A DNA stretch of 64,000 nt from Hormoscilla sp. GM7CHS1pb. GTDB lineage: Bacteria > Cyanobacteriota > Cyanobacteriia > Cyanobacteriales > Desertifilaceae. Location: positions 1-64,000 of the forward strand of contig JACONN010000003.1 in NCBI GenBank assembly GCA_014323675.1, read 5' to 3'. The position numbers were made by a program, and so were the translations under genes. The notes under the pieces were generated by a model that made no database searches, was not told the origin of the DNA, and worked only from the letters and a program-made list of their open reading frames with translations. This document shows positions 31,213 to 39,854 of the stretch, piece after piece. Position 1 is the stretch's first letter. Every line of letters begins with the position of its first letter.

Positions 31213-31740
31213 TTATTCCTGAGATTCCTGTCTGTGAGGGGTGAAAATTATACTCCTGTCCATATCGAATGATTCGTCTTCTTTCCACCAAGCATATAGC
31301 TGGATATCCGTCGTGTATAGGTAGCTAGCTTTCTCTGTCAGTTGCTTAAACGACCCTACTATATCCTCCGTTAATTCCAGGTCGGCTACCTCAAAAGCAT
31401 CTATATATACCCGATAATTATAAGTTAGATAGGTGACAAACCCCATTAATTGGGTATTGAATCCCTTTTGGGCACATTTTTTGGCAAAGTCATAAATTTC
31501 CTGGATTGTTGGAGATTCTCCCACAAAATCTTCGGGGTCTGCAAAATTCTCTGCCAACAACTGTTCTAATTTTTCTATGGTCAAACCCTGAAATTTGCGA
31601 TGAAATACATACTGCGATCGATCTGACGCCTCCCCAAATATAATTTCATCCCGGCGCTGATAGTCAGGATTAATTTTTTTCGATAAAATACCGCGTAACA
31701 GCTCGTTGAGTTTTTGCTTTTTCCTGGCTTGCTTTGACAT
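31213..31740 (-). CDS. Hypothetical protein, 175 residues
   Basis: Starts MSKQARKKQKLNELLRGILS, with a basic N-terminus, then a helical and aromatic-rich body (GFNTQLMGFVTYLTYNYRVY, YLYTTDIQLYAWWKEDESFD). No transmembrane segment, signal peptide or known motif is visible. It lies 42 bp upstream of the Rpn-like gene on the same strand, so the two may be co-transcribed. Function not recognised. Confidence 0.55.
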   Translation of the reverse strand: MSKQARKKQKLNELLRGILSKKINPDYQRRDEIIFGEASDRSQYVFHRKFQGLTIEKLEQLLAENFADPEDFVGESPTIQEIYDFAKKCAQKGFNTQLMGFVTYLTYNYRVYIDAFEVADLELTEDIVGSFKQLTEKASYLYTTDIQLYAWWKEDESFDMDRSIIFTPHRQESQE

Positions 31741-31848
31741 GGCATCTTAGTTATACTTAACAATGAGGCAAAGCCTCTGGAATTGCGTTACCAGGCAGAA
31801 CCCTGGTAACCATAAAGATCGTAACATAGAATGAAAACGAGATGACTC

Positions 31849-32583
31849 TCACCAATTACCATCACCTGGTAGATAACTGGCAAGCACTCGCCCAGCACCC
31901 CGCAACTGCTGATAATAAGCTTGACTAATAGCATCCCCTTGCTCCGATAAGAGGTCAATGCCGATGCCATTTCTGCCCATATCCTTGCCGGAACTATGAA
32001 TGTACTTACCCTCGCCTAAGTATAGTCCCACGTGGTTAATCTTATCGGCAGAACCAAAGAAAATTAAGTCCCCTGGTTGTAATTCTACTATTGGGATTTC
32101 CTGCACAAATGATTCCTGCTGATCTGCATCTCTAGGCAACCAAATACCTACTGAGCAAAAAGCAGCCTGGATCAAACCAGAACAGTCGTAGTTGGGTCCA
32201 ACTGTACCGCCCCAAAGGTAATAATTATCCCGATCCATGGCCTCTTGCGCAAAGGCGATCGCCCCTGGCAAGCGTTCTTTAATCTCAGGGTCCGAAAGGG
32301 CGATCGCCCGATAAGGCATTTCTGCTAACTCCAACTTCTCTACATCATGTCCAGATAGCCAGCAGCGATAATCATCCTCGCACAAGCAGACTTCCACAGC
32401 TTGGGGGTCTGGTGGCACCGATTTTTCCGGAACGGTAAGCACCCGCAACTGACGTCCGGCAGCGGCCTGGGTTGCTAAACTAGCACATTCAGGCCCATCA
32501 TACAGATCCAGATTGACGCGACAACTGTACTCAATAGTGGTAGATTGAGCAGAGCCTCGGCTTGTTTGCAGTAATTCAACCAT
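31849..32583 (-). CDS. NlpC/P60-family cell-wall peptidase
   Basis: A ~244-residue cysteine peptidase that should cleave peptide cross-links or stems of peptidoglycan. The catalytic core is clear: WGGTVGPNYDCSGLIQAAF (nucleophile Cys), LQPGDLIFFGSADKINHVGL (catalytic His) and YIHSSGKDMG. The N-terminus (EYSCRVNLDLYDGPECASLA) looks like an SH3b-type domain found in cyanobacterial NlpC proteins. No signal peptide is seen. The frame is open further upstream, but the likely start is the ATG at 32583, which overlaps the start codon of the divergent serine hydrolase (shared CATG). LTVPEKSV near residue 60 comes from a short repeated DNA word. Confidence 0.85.
   Translation of the reverse strand: MVELLQTSRGSAQSTTIEYSCRVNLDLYDGPECASLATQAAAGRQLRVLTVPEKSVPPDPQAVEVCLCEDDYRCWLSGHDVEKLELAEMPYRAIALSDPEIKERLPGAIAFAQEAMDRDNYYLWGGTVGPNYDCSGLIQAAFCSVGIWLPRDADQQESFVQEIPIVELQPGDLIFFGSADKINHVGLYLGEGKYIHSSGKDMGRNGIGIDLLSEQGDAISQAYYQQLRGAGRVLASYLPGDGNW
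32418..32437. repeat. CCGATTTTTCCGGAACGGTA word inside the NlpC/P60 gene
   Basis: Reverse complement of the 20-mer found twice in the lipoprotein gene and once near 45171. Here it encodes TVPEKS on the minus strand. Confidence 0.5.
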
Positions 32584-35500
32584 GACTTTCTTCCGCAAAG
32601 ACGAACAACTAGAAAAATTGGGCGATCGCATCCTAGAGAAGACCTGGGCGCAATTCCCAGGACTAGCCCGCAACCAAATTGCCCCTACCTTGCCCTCACC
32701 TGGTTCCTCTACGATCCGCCTTTCCCCGTCAACACTGGCGGTGCCCTCTCTACTGCCGAATTCTGGAAACACCAAGTCCGAGGTTTTAGCTATCGTGGCG
32801 TGGAACGCATTTACCCCGCCCATGTGGTCAAGCTGTTTTATCTGGTAGCTGTCTATGAGTGGCTAGACAAAAACATGATCGAAACCGGACCTGACTTGGA
32901 ACGAGCCATTCGTGACATGATCGTTCGAGACAGCAACGACGCCACCAGTCTTGTGGTAGATGTCCTGACTGGCACTACTAGCGGTCCAGAACTGCCCCCT
33001 GGACCCTTTGAAACCTGGAAGTTCCAGCGCCATATCGTCAACCGTTACTTCCAATCCCTCGGTTGGCCAGAATTTGAGAGCATCAACGTCAATCAAAAAA
33101 CCTGGAGTGACGGTGTCTACGGACGAGATCGGGCCTTTTTGGGCGAAATGATGGAAAATCGTAATATGCTCACCACCAATGCCACCGCCCGCCTGCTCCA
33201 TAGTATAGTAGGCGGTGTCGCCGTATCCTCCCAGGCAACCCAGGCCATGATGAATCTAATTCACCGGACCCTCAACCCAGATGATTTAGAAACAGACCCC
33301 AACCATTCATACACCAGCTTCCTCGGCGGCGGACTCCCCACCGATGCCCGGCTTTGGTCATGCCCCAGCAGCTTGGTGCCAAAAGCCAGTAACAGCCAAG
33401 TCAGCCATGACTGCGCCTACATAGAAATTAAAGACAAGCAACCCTATTTATTGGTAGTGTTTACAGAGGGGAAAGCTCAGTGCGATTCGTTTAGCGTAAA
33501 GGTTCAAAATGGACTAAACAAGGTCAAACTATCGTGTCACAAGCCATAGCTCAGAAACCGCTAGCAGGATTTCATCAGTCCTGACAACTTGTAGGGTAAG
33601 CAGGCCACCGGTGGAAACATCAAAAGGAACCGGCGAAACCCAGAGATGATGAAGGTGCAAGCCCTTCTCCCCAGGTGCAGGGGTAAAAGCATCGCCCCTA
33701 CGGTAGCTTCGCGTCCGGAGACACCCACCCATGTCGTGCGCGGGAGCGACACGACCGGGTGGGTGCTCCCGGACGCGATGGCATCAATCCGTAAAGCGGG
33801 GTGATTTGGCGTTAATGACTAATAGCCTAAAATCGGTCAACGTCGAGCAAGTGGCTATGAGGAGCATAAAGCGAAGTGTTGCAGCGTCGTCATCTCTAAC
33901 CAGCGGAATAAGGCTTACACGCTGGCCCAAAAGGGAAAGGATATAGGTCGTTGGCAAGTTGAGCTGTGACCAACAAGCACTGACAACAAACCCGGCGTAT
34001 GGACACCTTCTAAGGTCACAACCAATCATCTACAGGAACGAAGTAAACCAGTTGATGTACTCTCAGTAAGGTCGATTGCTGAGTAGCCACTGAAGGCGCA
34101 ACATCTGCAATTCATTAGCAGGTCACAACTGGGAAAGATTGAGTGGAGAAGCAAGCCAGTCTGTAATGGACAGGATAAGCTGACGCCCTCACGGTTAACC
34201 AAAAGTGTGGAGGTTAGTAGCAGTCAATATGTCACGGAGTACATCCAACAGGAAAGTATATGACTGGAATGCGGTCCCCTGGCGCAAGCTAGAGCGGGAA
34301 GTATTCAAGCTGCAAAAGCGTATCTACAGAGCGGCCCAACGAGGTGACAAGAAGCTGGTACGCAGACTCCAGGGATTACTCACGAGGTCATGGTCCGCAA
34401 AGATGATTGCGGTACGACAGGTAACCCAGCAAAATCAGGGCAAAAAAACGGCAGGGGTAGACGGCATAGTTGCTCTCAAGCCTTCCGAAAGACAGCCGCT
34501 GGTGAGGCAACTTAGAGTCAACGATGGGAAAAAGGTTAAACCAACCCGTAGGGTGTGGATACCTAAGCCCGGAAGAGATGAAAAGAGACCACTGGGGATA
34601 CCAACAATATACGATAGAGCCTTACAAGGAGTAGTCAAGAGTGCGCTAGAACCCGAATGGGAAGCGGTATTCGAGGCAAACTCCTACGGGTTCAGACCAG
34701 GTCGAGGATGCCATGATGCGATCTTCTCAGTATTCTCAAGCATCAAGCGGAAACCCAAATGGGTGCTGGATGCAGACATTGCGAAATGTTTCGATCAAAT
34801 AAACCACAAAGCACTGCTCGGAAAATTGAATAATTCCACACCTATACGGAGGAAAATCCGAGAATGGTTAAAAGCCGGGGTGATGGACAGGCACGAATAC
34901 CAACCGACGTATGCAGGTACGCCACAAGGGGGAGTAATCTCACCACTGTTAGCAAACATTGCACTACATGGTATGGAGACGGAAGTCAAAAAGGTCGTGC
35001 CGGCAGGCAAGAACAAACAAAGCGAGTTAGGAGTAGTGCGATACGCGGATGACTTTGTAATAATGCACAAGGACCAAGAGGTAATTGAGGCGGCCAAAGA
35101 AGTCATCAGCAAGTGGTTAACGGGGATAGGATTAGAATTAAAACCCGAAAAGACGCGGATAACACATACCTTAAAAGGAAACGACCCTGGATTCGATTTC
35201 TTAGGGTTTTACGTCAGACAATATGAGGTATCGAAACACCGAAGCGGAAAAATTGGAAAAGGGTACTTAACTCTAATAAAACCCAGCCCCAAATCCATTA
35301 AAACCCACAAAGAAAAGTTGAAGGCTGTAGTAGAGAGTCACAAAGCCGCACCACAGGCAGCACTGATAAGCAGATTGAACCCAATCATAAGGGGATGGAG
35401 CAACTACTACAGAACGGTGGTTAGCAAGGAGATATTTGGGGAACTAGATACTTACCTGTGGGAAATAACATGGAAGTGGGCGAAAAGAAGGCATCCGAAC

Positions 35501-36080
35501 AAAACTGAGAGATGGGTAGGTAAGAAGTACTGGAAAGTCGAGAGCGACAGACATTGGAATTTCACGGACAAGAAAGGGGCGAAACTAATCCGGCACTCCG
35601 AAACGGCAATTGTACGGCACGTAAAAGTGAAAGGAACAGCCAGCCCAATGGACGGAAACCTGGTGTACTGGAGTAAAAGGTTAAGCAAGAGTCCGATGAT
35701 AAGCCCAAGGGTGATTAAGCTCATGGGCAGACAGAAGGGCAAATGCGCACACTGCGGAATGCTGTTTATAGACGGAGACAAGTGGGAAGTAGACCACATC
35801 CTACCGAAATCATTAGGCGGTAAGGACACCTACGACAACTTGCAACTACTCCACGACTATTGCCATCACCAAAAGTCGAGGACGGATGGCAGTATAGAAG
35901 GCCGCACCCGGAAAAGCCGGGATAGGGAAACCAAGGAGCCGGATGAGGTGAAAGTCTCACGTCCGGTTTTGAAGACGAGTCGGGCTGGTGACAGCCTGGC
36001 TTAGTTTAATAAGTCAATCATCCGCCATCCTGCCTTTTATTTCTGGGCAAGTGGTAGAAGCGATGGGCACCCTAAATTAA
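32582..36080 (+). CDS. Serine hydrolase (class A beta-lactamase-like), interrupted by a group II intron and one frameshift
   Basis: Exon 1 runs from ATG 32582 to 33479, and exon 2 from 36011 to TAA 36080. Spliced, the frame continues as FTEGKAQ-SQSSAILPFISGQVVEA, which is a natural C-terminus. The protein has MTFFRKDEQLEKLGDRILEK at the start, then, after a frameshift near 32690, LALTWFLYDPPFPVNTGGAL and YPAHVVKLFYLVAVYEWLD. The last would be the SxxK helix, but His stands where Ser is expected. RDSNDATSLVVDVLTG matches the SDN-loop position. A beta-lactamase fold protein of unknown substrate is likely; penicillinase activity is doubtful. It is divergent from NlpC/P60 and shares its CATG. The extra residues LWSCPSSLVPKASNSQVSH may be a small insertion. 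Confidence 0.7.
33709..33778. repeat. Palindrome family A inside domain I of intron 2
   Basis: TCGCGTCCGGAGACACCCAC at one end and GGGTGCTCCCGGACGCGA at the other, with an inner stem around GTCGTGCGCGGGAGCGAC. The same element occupies the same position in the two ORF-less intron copies at 38157-38296 and 39109-39178. Confidence 0.9.
34229..36004 (+). CDS. ltrA: Group II intron-encoded protein (reverse transcriptase/maturase/HNH endonuclease)
   Basis: About 591 residues, similar throughout to the protein of intron 1 but clearly diverged. Seen: KRPLGIPTIYDRALQ, NSYGFRPGRGCHDAI, DADIAKCFDQINH, GTPQGGVISPLLANI, catalytic RYADDFVIMH, maturase-region RGWSNYYRTVVS and HNH (KCAHCGMLFIDGDKWEVDH...LLHDYCHHQKS). 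Start MSRSTSNRKVYDWN at 34229 is chosen over an upstream ATG (34205) because the other intron protein begins MSRN. The tail again reads into domains V and VI. It likely served to mobilise the ORF-less copies at 37.8-39.9 kb. Confidence 0.92.
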   Translation: MSRSTSNRKVYDWNAVPWRKLEREVFKLQKRIYRAAQRGDKKLVRRLQGLLTRSWSAKMIAVRQVTQQNQGKKTAGVDGIVALKPSERQPLVRQLRVNDGKKVKPTRRVWIPKPGRDEKRPLGIPTIYDRALQGVVKSALEPEWEAVFEANSYGFRPGRGCHDAIFSVFSSIKRKPKWVLDADIAKCFDQINHKALLGKLNNSTPIRRKIREWLKAGVMDRHEYQPTYAGTPQGGVISPLLANIALHGMETEVKKVVPAGKNKQSELGVVRYADDFVIMHKDQEVIEAAKEVISKWLTGIGLELKPEKTRITHTLKGNDPGFDFLGFYVRQYEVSKHRSGKIGKGYLTLIKPSPKSIKTHKEKLKAVVESHKAAPQAALISRLNPIIRGWSNYYRTVVSKEIFGELDTYLWEITWKWAKRRHPNKTERWVGKKYWKVESDRHWNFTDKKGAKLIRHSETAIVRHVKVKGTASPMDGNLVYWSKRLSKSPMISPRVIKLMGRQKGKCAHCGMLFIDGDKWEVDHILPKSLGGKDTYDNLQLLHDYCHHQKSRTDGSIEGRTRKSRDRETKEPDEVKVSRPVLKTSRAGDSLA

Positions 36081-36097
36081 TCATTGAGGAGTGAATT

Positions 36098-36919
36098 GTG
36101 AGTAATATTAACCTCTGGCGTACAGCTTCCCTACTCAGTTGCTTGGAGATCGCCACTGCTGCTAGTAGCTTATCAGCTCAAGCTCAGACTTCCGAGTCAT
36201 TACCACCATTGAGTACAACTGTTTCCTTCCCAGGTAGCGCTTTAACCACTGCTGAGGCGCTAATGGATCAACCCCCAACTAGCCACAGTCATCAAACCCG
36301 ATCTGAAAATACATCGGAAAATAATGCGGTCATCGCGTCCGGGAGCACCCTTTCGTTTCCAGAGCGCCCACCCATGTCGTTGCCTGCTGGCGAACGACAG
36401 GGTGGGCGAAGAGGAAACGACCCTGTCATGTCGCTCCTGCGCACGACATGGGTGGGTGTCTCCGGACGCGAAGCTCAACGGCGTCGAGACCCCGATCGCC
36501 CCCTTGCTGACACCTACCTGGGAATTGGTGCCGATATGGGTTTAGATGGCGACACGGCTTTAGGAGAAAGTGGCTTTGCTGCAGTCGGCAAACTTGGATT
36601 TACCGACAATCTGTCTTTGCGCACCGCTAGTTCATTTGGCGATGGCGTAGTTTTAATGCTTTCTGTCGCTTATGACTTTCCCATCGATCGGGAACCATTT
36701 GAATCAATAGTGTTAGCCCCCTTCGTTGGCGGTGGTGTCGCCTTTGAAATTGATGAGGGCTATAGTGGTCCCCCGATCTCTGGTGGTGTTGATTATCCTG
36801 TCTCGAAGGACTTGACTGCAACCGCCAGAATTAATATTGCTTTCCTTAAGGAAGAGACAACCGATGTAGGAATTATCTTAGGCATCGCTTACAACTTCCC
36901 TGCATTAATTAATCGCTGA
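36098..36919 (+). CDS. Outer-membrane beta-barrel protein with palindrome insertion
   Basis: Starts with GTG at 36098 (SD-like GAGGAG upstream). Residues ~7-29 form a Sec signal (LWRTASLLSCLEIATAASSLSAQAQ). The N-terminal linker is Thr/Ser-rich. Residues ~80-128 (from IASGSTLSFPERPPMSLPAG to WVGVSGREAQ) are the translation of a nested palindrome at 36333-36471. The C-terminal ~140 residues are amphipathic beta strands (DTYLGIGADMGLDGDT, NLSLRTASSFGDGVVLMLSV, ESIVLAPFVGGGVAFEID, VGIILGIAYNFP), as in small OmpA/porin-like barrels. The gene lies 18 bp after the split serine-hydrolase gene. No ligand can be assigned. Confidence 0.7.
   Translation: MSNINLWRTASLLSCLEIATAASSLSAQAQTSESLPPLSTTVSFPGSALTTAEALMDQPPTSHSHQTRSENTSENNAVIASGSTLSFPERPPMSLPAGERQGGRRGNDPVMSLLRTTWVGVSGREAQRRRDPDRPLADTYLGIGADMGLDGDTALGESGFAAVGKLGFTDNLSLRTASSFGDGVVLMLSVAYDFPIDREPFESIVLAPFVGGGVAFEIDEGYSGPPISGGVDYPVSKDLTATARINIAFLKEETTDVGIILGIAYNFPALINR
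36333..36471. repeat. Nested palindrome in the barrel-protein gene
   Basis: The outer arms are TCGCGTCCGGGAGCACCC and GGGTGTCTCCGGACGCGA. Inside is a second palindrome of the GTTTCCAGAGCGCCCACCCA type with CGTTGCC..GGCGAACG loop. The reading frame stays open through all 139 bases. Confidence 0.9.
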
Positions 36920-36975
36920 TATCCTGTTGAATATTTTCGTGTTATTTAGGTACATACATTTGAATTACCCATAAT

Positions 36976-37105
36976 CAAGATGGAGGATGAAGTGTAAAAA
37001 AAATCTCCTATTATGGACTTACAAATAGAACAAAAGTCTGATAGAGGAGAGAAAAATATTGTAGTTTACCAGTCATATCGAGCGAGCACTTCATTCTTCA
37101 TCTTG
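36976..37105. mobile_element. 130-bp MITE-like inverted-repeat element
   Basis: Ends CAAGATGGAGGATGAAGTG and CACTTCATTCTTCATCTTG are inverted repeats with two mismatches, and inner TCTCCTAT...ATAGAGGAGA also pair. It has no gene. A transposase of matching ends is not seen in this window. Confidence 0.6.
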
Positions 37106-37189
37106 AAACATTAGAGGTAAGGGCTTGTTTGCCGCTAACAATTGCGGAAATTCAGATGCTGACCGTACTGTAGAAATAACCCTGAATTA

Positions 37190-37611
37190 CTACCTGGGGC
37201 TGGTAGTAAAGTTCAAATTCTGATTTTTCCAGTGCCGTCCCCAGATCGATTTCCAGTAACCGCCGTTCTTCCTTCTGGGCATCCATTGAGGACTATAGAA
37301 CTCATAGCTGCCGCCCCGTTGCTGCTGGCACCAACGTCTGGCCGTGTCCGCATAAATCAACAGTTGATCTGAGTTGCTGCTATGGTTGGGATAAAGAGGT
37401 GCGAAACGTTCGGGTGTAAACAAATCCCCTTCAAAGGAGTTGTGACAGCCCAAAACGGCATCATTAGCCGGAGAACTGTGTAGTTCTTGTGGGTCCAAAC
37501 CCCACCCTTCGGATACGGAAGGTACACCGGTCCCAACTGCTGCAGAGTGACATCACTGGCGGTGGAGAGCAGGGACTCAAATGTAGGCAATCTGGCAGCT
37601 ATCGCCCTCAT
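37190..37611 (-). pseudogene. Unrecognised protein, one frameshift
   Basis: Two overlapping frames fit one protein: MRAIAARLPTFESLLSTASD...GPVYLPYPKGGV in one frame, then GLDPQELHSSPANDAVLGCH...FTPERFAPLYPNHSSNSDQL...RRWCQQQRGGSYEFYSPQW in the next. The shift lies in the GGGTGGGGTTTGG run near 37495-37505. Total about 140 residues. I do not recognise the family. It is cut off just downstream of group II intron debris and may be incomplete at the N-terminus. Confidence 0.4.
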
Positions 37612-37654
37612 GCCGCGCTTGTTAGATGCTCATGGCTAACGATAAGTGAATCTG

Positions 37655-37816
37655 TATAAGCCTCGTCACTTAAAACCAGCGAAATAAGGCTGTATACGCT
37701 GGAACCAAAAGGTAATGGTAGGAGCGGATGATTATCTCTTTTGGTCATCCCGTATCGCTAAAATCCTCCCGGGGTAATGCAGGGGCCTAAAAGCATCATA
37801 TGGACTATACGGAACG
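37655..37816 (+). mobile_element. Group II intron fragment (domain I-like)
   Basis: AAACCAGCGAAATAAGGCTG...TACGCTGGAACCAAAAGG closely follows the pattern ACCAGCGGAATAAGGCT..ACGCTGGCCCAAAAGGG of the other introns here, and GGGTAATGCAGGGGCCTAAAAGCATCA is similar to their next segment. It may be the 5' part of the intron whose 3' part is at 39855-40509, with the twintron inserted between. Confidence 0.55.
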
Positions 37817-37928
37817 GTGCGATTCGTTTAGCGTAAAGGTCCAAAATGGACGTGAGTGCGTCAAATAACGGTGTCACAGGCCATAGAACCGAGACCGCTA
37901 GCAGGATTTCATTAGTCCTGATAACTTG

Positions 37929-38981
37929 GTGCGACCCGTTTAGCGTAAAGATCCAGAATGGACAAGGAGGGTCAATGACCATGTCACAAGCCTATTGACC
38001 GAGACCGCATGCAGGATATCATTGGTCCTGAAACTTGTAGGGTCAAGTCAGTCACCGGTGGAAACATCAAAAGGAACTGGCGAAACTCAGAGATGATGAG
38101 GGTGCAAGTCCCTCTCCCCTAAGTGCAGGGGTAAAAGCATCACCCCTACGGTAGCTTCGCGTCCGGAGACACCCACCCATGTCATGCGCGGGAGCGACAT
38201 GACAGGGTCGTTTCCGAGAGCGCCCACCCTGTCGTTCGCCAGCAGGCAACGACATGGGTGGGCGCTCTGGAAACGAAAGGGTGCTCCCGGACGCGATGGC
38301 ATCAATCCGTAAAGCGGGGTGAGAAGGCGTTAATGACTGGTAGCCTAAACTGGTCAACGTCAAGCAAGTGACTATGAGGAGCATAAAGCGAAATGATGCA
38401 GCGTCGTCACAGGAAACCAGTGGAATAAGGCTTATACACTGGCCCAAAAGGGAAAGGATAATGGTCGTTGGCAGGTCGAGTTACTGACCAACAAGCACTG
38501 ACAATAAACCCGGCGTAAGGTCATTCTCTAAGGTCACAACCAATCATCTACAGGAACGAGGTAAACCAGTTGACGTACTCTCAGTGATATGAGAGCTGAG
38601 TAGCCACCAAAGGCGTAAAATCTGCAAACCATTAGCAGGTCGCAACTGGGAGAGATTGAGTGGAGAAGCAAATGAGCGCCTGTAATGGGCGGGATAGAGC
38701 TGACGCCCTCATGGTTAACCAAAAGTGTGGAGGTTAGTAGCAGTCAATATGTCACGGAGTACATCCAACAGGAAAGTATATGACTGGAATGCGGTCCCCT
38801 GGCGCAAGCTAGAGCGGGAAGTATTCAAGCTGCAAAAGCGTATCTACAGAGCGGCCCAACGAGTATAGAAGGCCGCACCCGGAAAAGCCGGGATAGGGAA
38901 ACCAAGGAGCCGGATGAGGTGAAAGTCTCATGTCCGGTTTTGAAGACGAGTCGGCCCGGCGACGGGCTGGCTTAGTTTAAT
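37929..38981 (+). mobile_element. Inner intron of the group II twintron (ORF-less)
   Basis: Starts GTGCGACCCGTTTAGCGTAA and ends TTAGTTTAAT directly before the outer intron resumes. The RT gene is deleted between ...GCGGCCCAACGAG and TATAGAAGGCCGCACC, a different breakpoint from the outer copy. It keeps domain I with a nested palindrome (38157-38296), and domains V and VI. Mobilisation would need a protein supplied by intron 2. Confidence 0.88.
38157..38296. repeat. Palindrome with a second palindrome inserted inside it
   Basis: The outer element TCGCGTCCGGAGACACCCAC...GTGCTCCCGGACGCGA is the same as in intron 2. At 38208-38276 it contains a further palindrome TCGTTTCCGAGAGCGCCCAC...GGGTGGGCGCTCTGGAAACGA, absent in the sister introns. 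Confidence 0.9.
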
Positions 38982-39108
38982 TAGGGTAAGCAGGCCACCG
39001 GTGGAGACATCTTTAGGAACCGGCGAAACCCAGAGATGATGAAGGTGCAAGCCCTTCTCCCCAGGTGCAGGGGTAAAAGCATCACCCCTACGGTAGCTTC
39101 GCGTCCGG

Positions 39109-39178
39109 AGACACCCACCCATGTCATGCGCGGGAGCGACATGACAGGGTGGGTGCTCCCGGACGCGATGGCATCAAT
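39109..39178. repeat. Palindrome family A inside domain I of the outer twintron intron
   Basis: Same sequence and position as at 33709-33778 with a few substitutions (CATGTCATGCGCGGGAGCGA). Confidence 0.88.
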
Positions 39179-39854
39179 CCGTAAAGCGGGGTGATTTGGC
39201 GTCAATGACTAATAGCCTAAAATCGGTCAACGTCGAGCAAGTGGCTATGAGGAGCATAAAGCGAAGTGTTGCAGCGTCGTAACCGTTAACCAGTGGAATA
39301 AGGCTTACACACTGGCCCAAAAAGGGATAGGATATAGGTCGTTGGCAGGTAGCTATCTGACCAACTAGCACCGACAATAAACCCGGCGTAGGGCCACCCT
39401 CTAAGGTCGCAAACAATCATCTACAGGAACGAAGTAAACCAGTTGATGTACTCTCAGTGAGGTCGATTGCTGAGTAGCCACCGAAGGCGCAACATCTGCA
39501 ATTCATTAGCAGGTCGCAACTGGGAGAGATTGAGTGGAGAAGCAAATGATCGCCTGTAATGGGCGGGATAGAGCTGACGCCCTCATGGTTAACCAAAAGT
39601 GTGGAGGTTAGTAGCAGTCAATATGTCACGGAGTACATCCAACAGGAAAGTATATGACTGGAATGCGGTCCCCTGGCGCAAGCTAGAGCGGGGAAGTATT
39701 CAAGCTGCAAAAGCGTATCTACAGAGCGGCCCAACGAGGTGAAGGCCGCACCCGGAAAAGCCGGGATAGGGAAACCAAGGAGCCGGATGAGGTGAAAGTC
39801 TCACGTCCGGTTTTGAAGACGAGTCGGCCCGGTGACGGGCTGGCTTAGTTTAAT

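Larger units (their letters stand above)
33480..36010 (+). mobile_element. Group II intron 2, full length with reverse transcriptase, within the serine hydrolase gene
   Basis: Starts GTGCGATTCGTTTAGCGTAA and ends with domain V (GAGCCGGATGAGGTGAAAGT...GTCCGGTTTTG) and domain VI (GTCGGGCTGGTGACAGCCTG) closing TTAGTTTAAT. Splicing joins codon CA|A in frame. Domain I contains a 70-bp palindrome at 33709-33778. ORF-less relatives of this intron lie at 37817-39854. Confidence 0.9.
37817..39854 (+). mobile_element. Outer intron of a group II twintron (ORF-less)
   Basis: The 5' part is 37817-37928 (GTGCGATTCGTTTAGCGTAA ... CCTGATAACTTG), and the rest is 38982-39854 (TAGGGTAAGCAGGCCACCGG ... TTAGTTTAAT). 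In intact intron 2 the same sequence runs uninterrupted (CCTGACAACTTGTAGGGTAAGC). The break is filled exactly by another intron. The reverse transcriptase is reduced to its first ~45 codons, joined to the end of the gene by an internal deletion (about 39738). Domains V and VI are intact. Confidence 0.88.
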
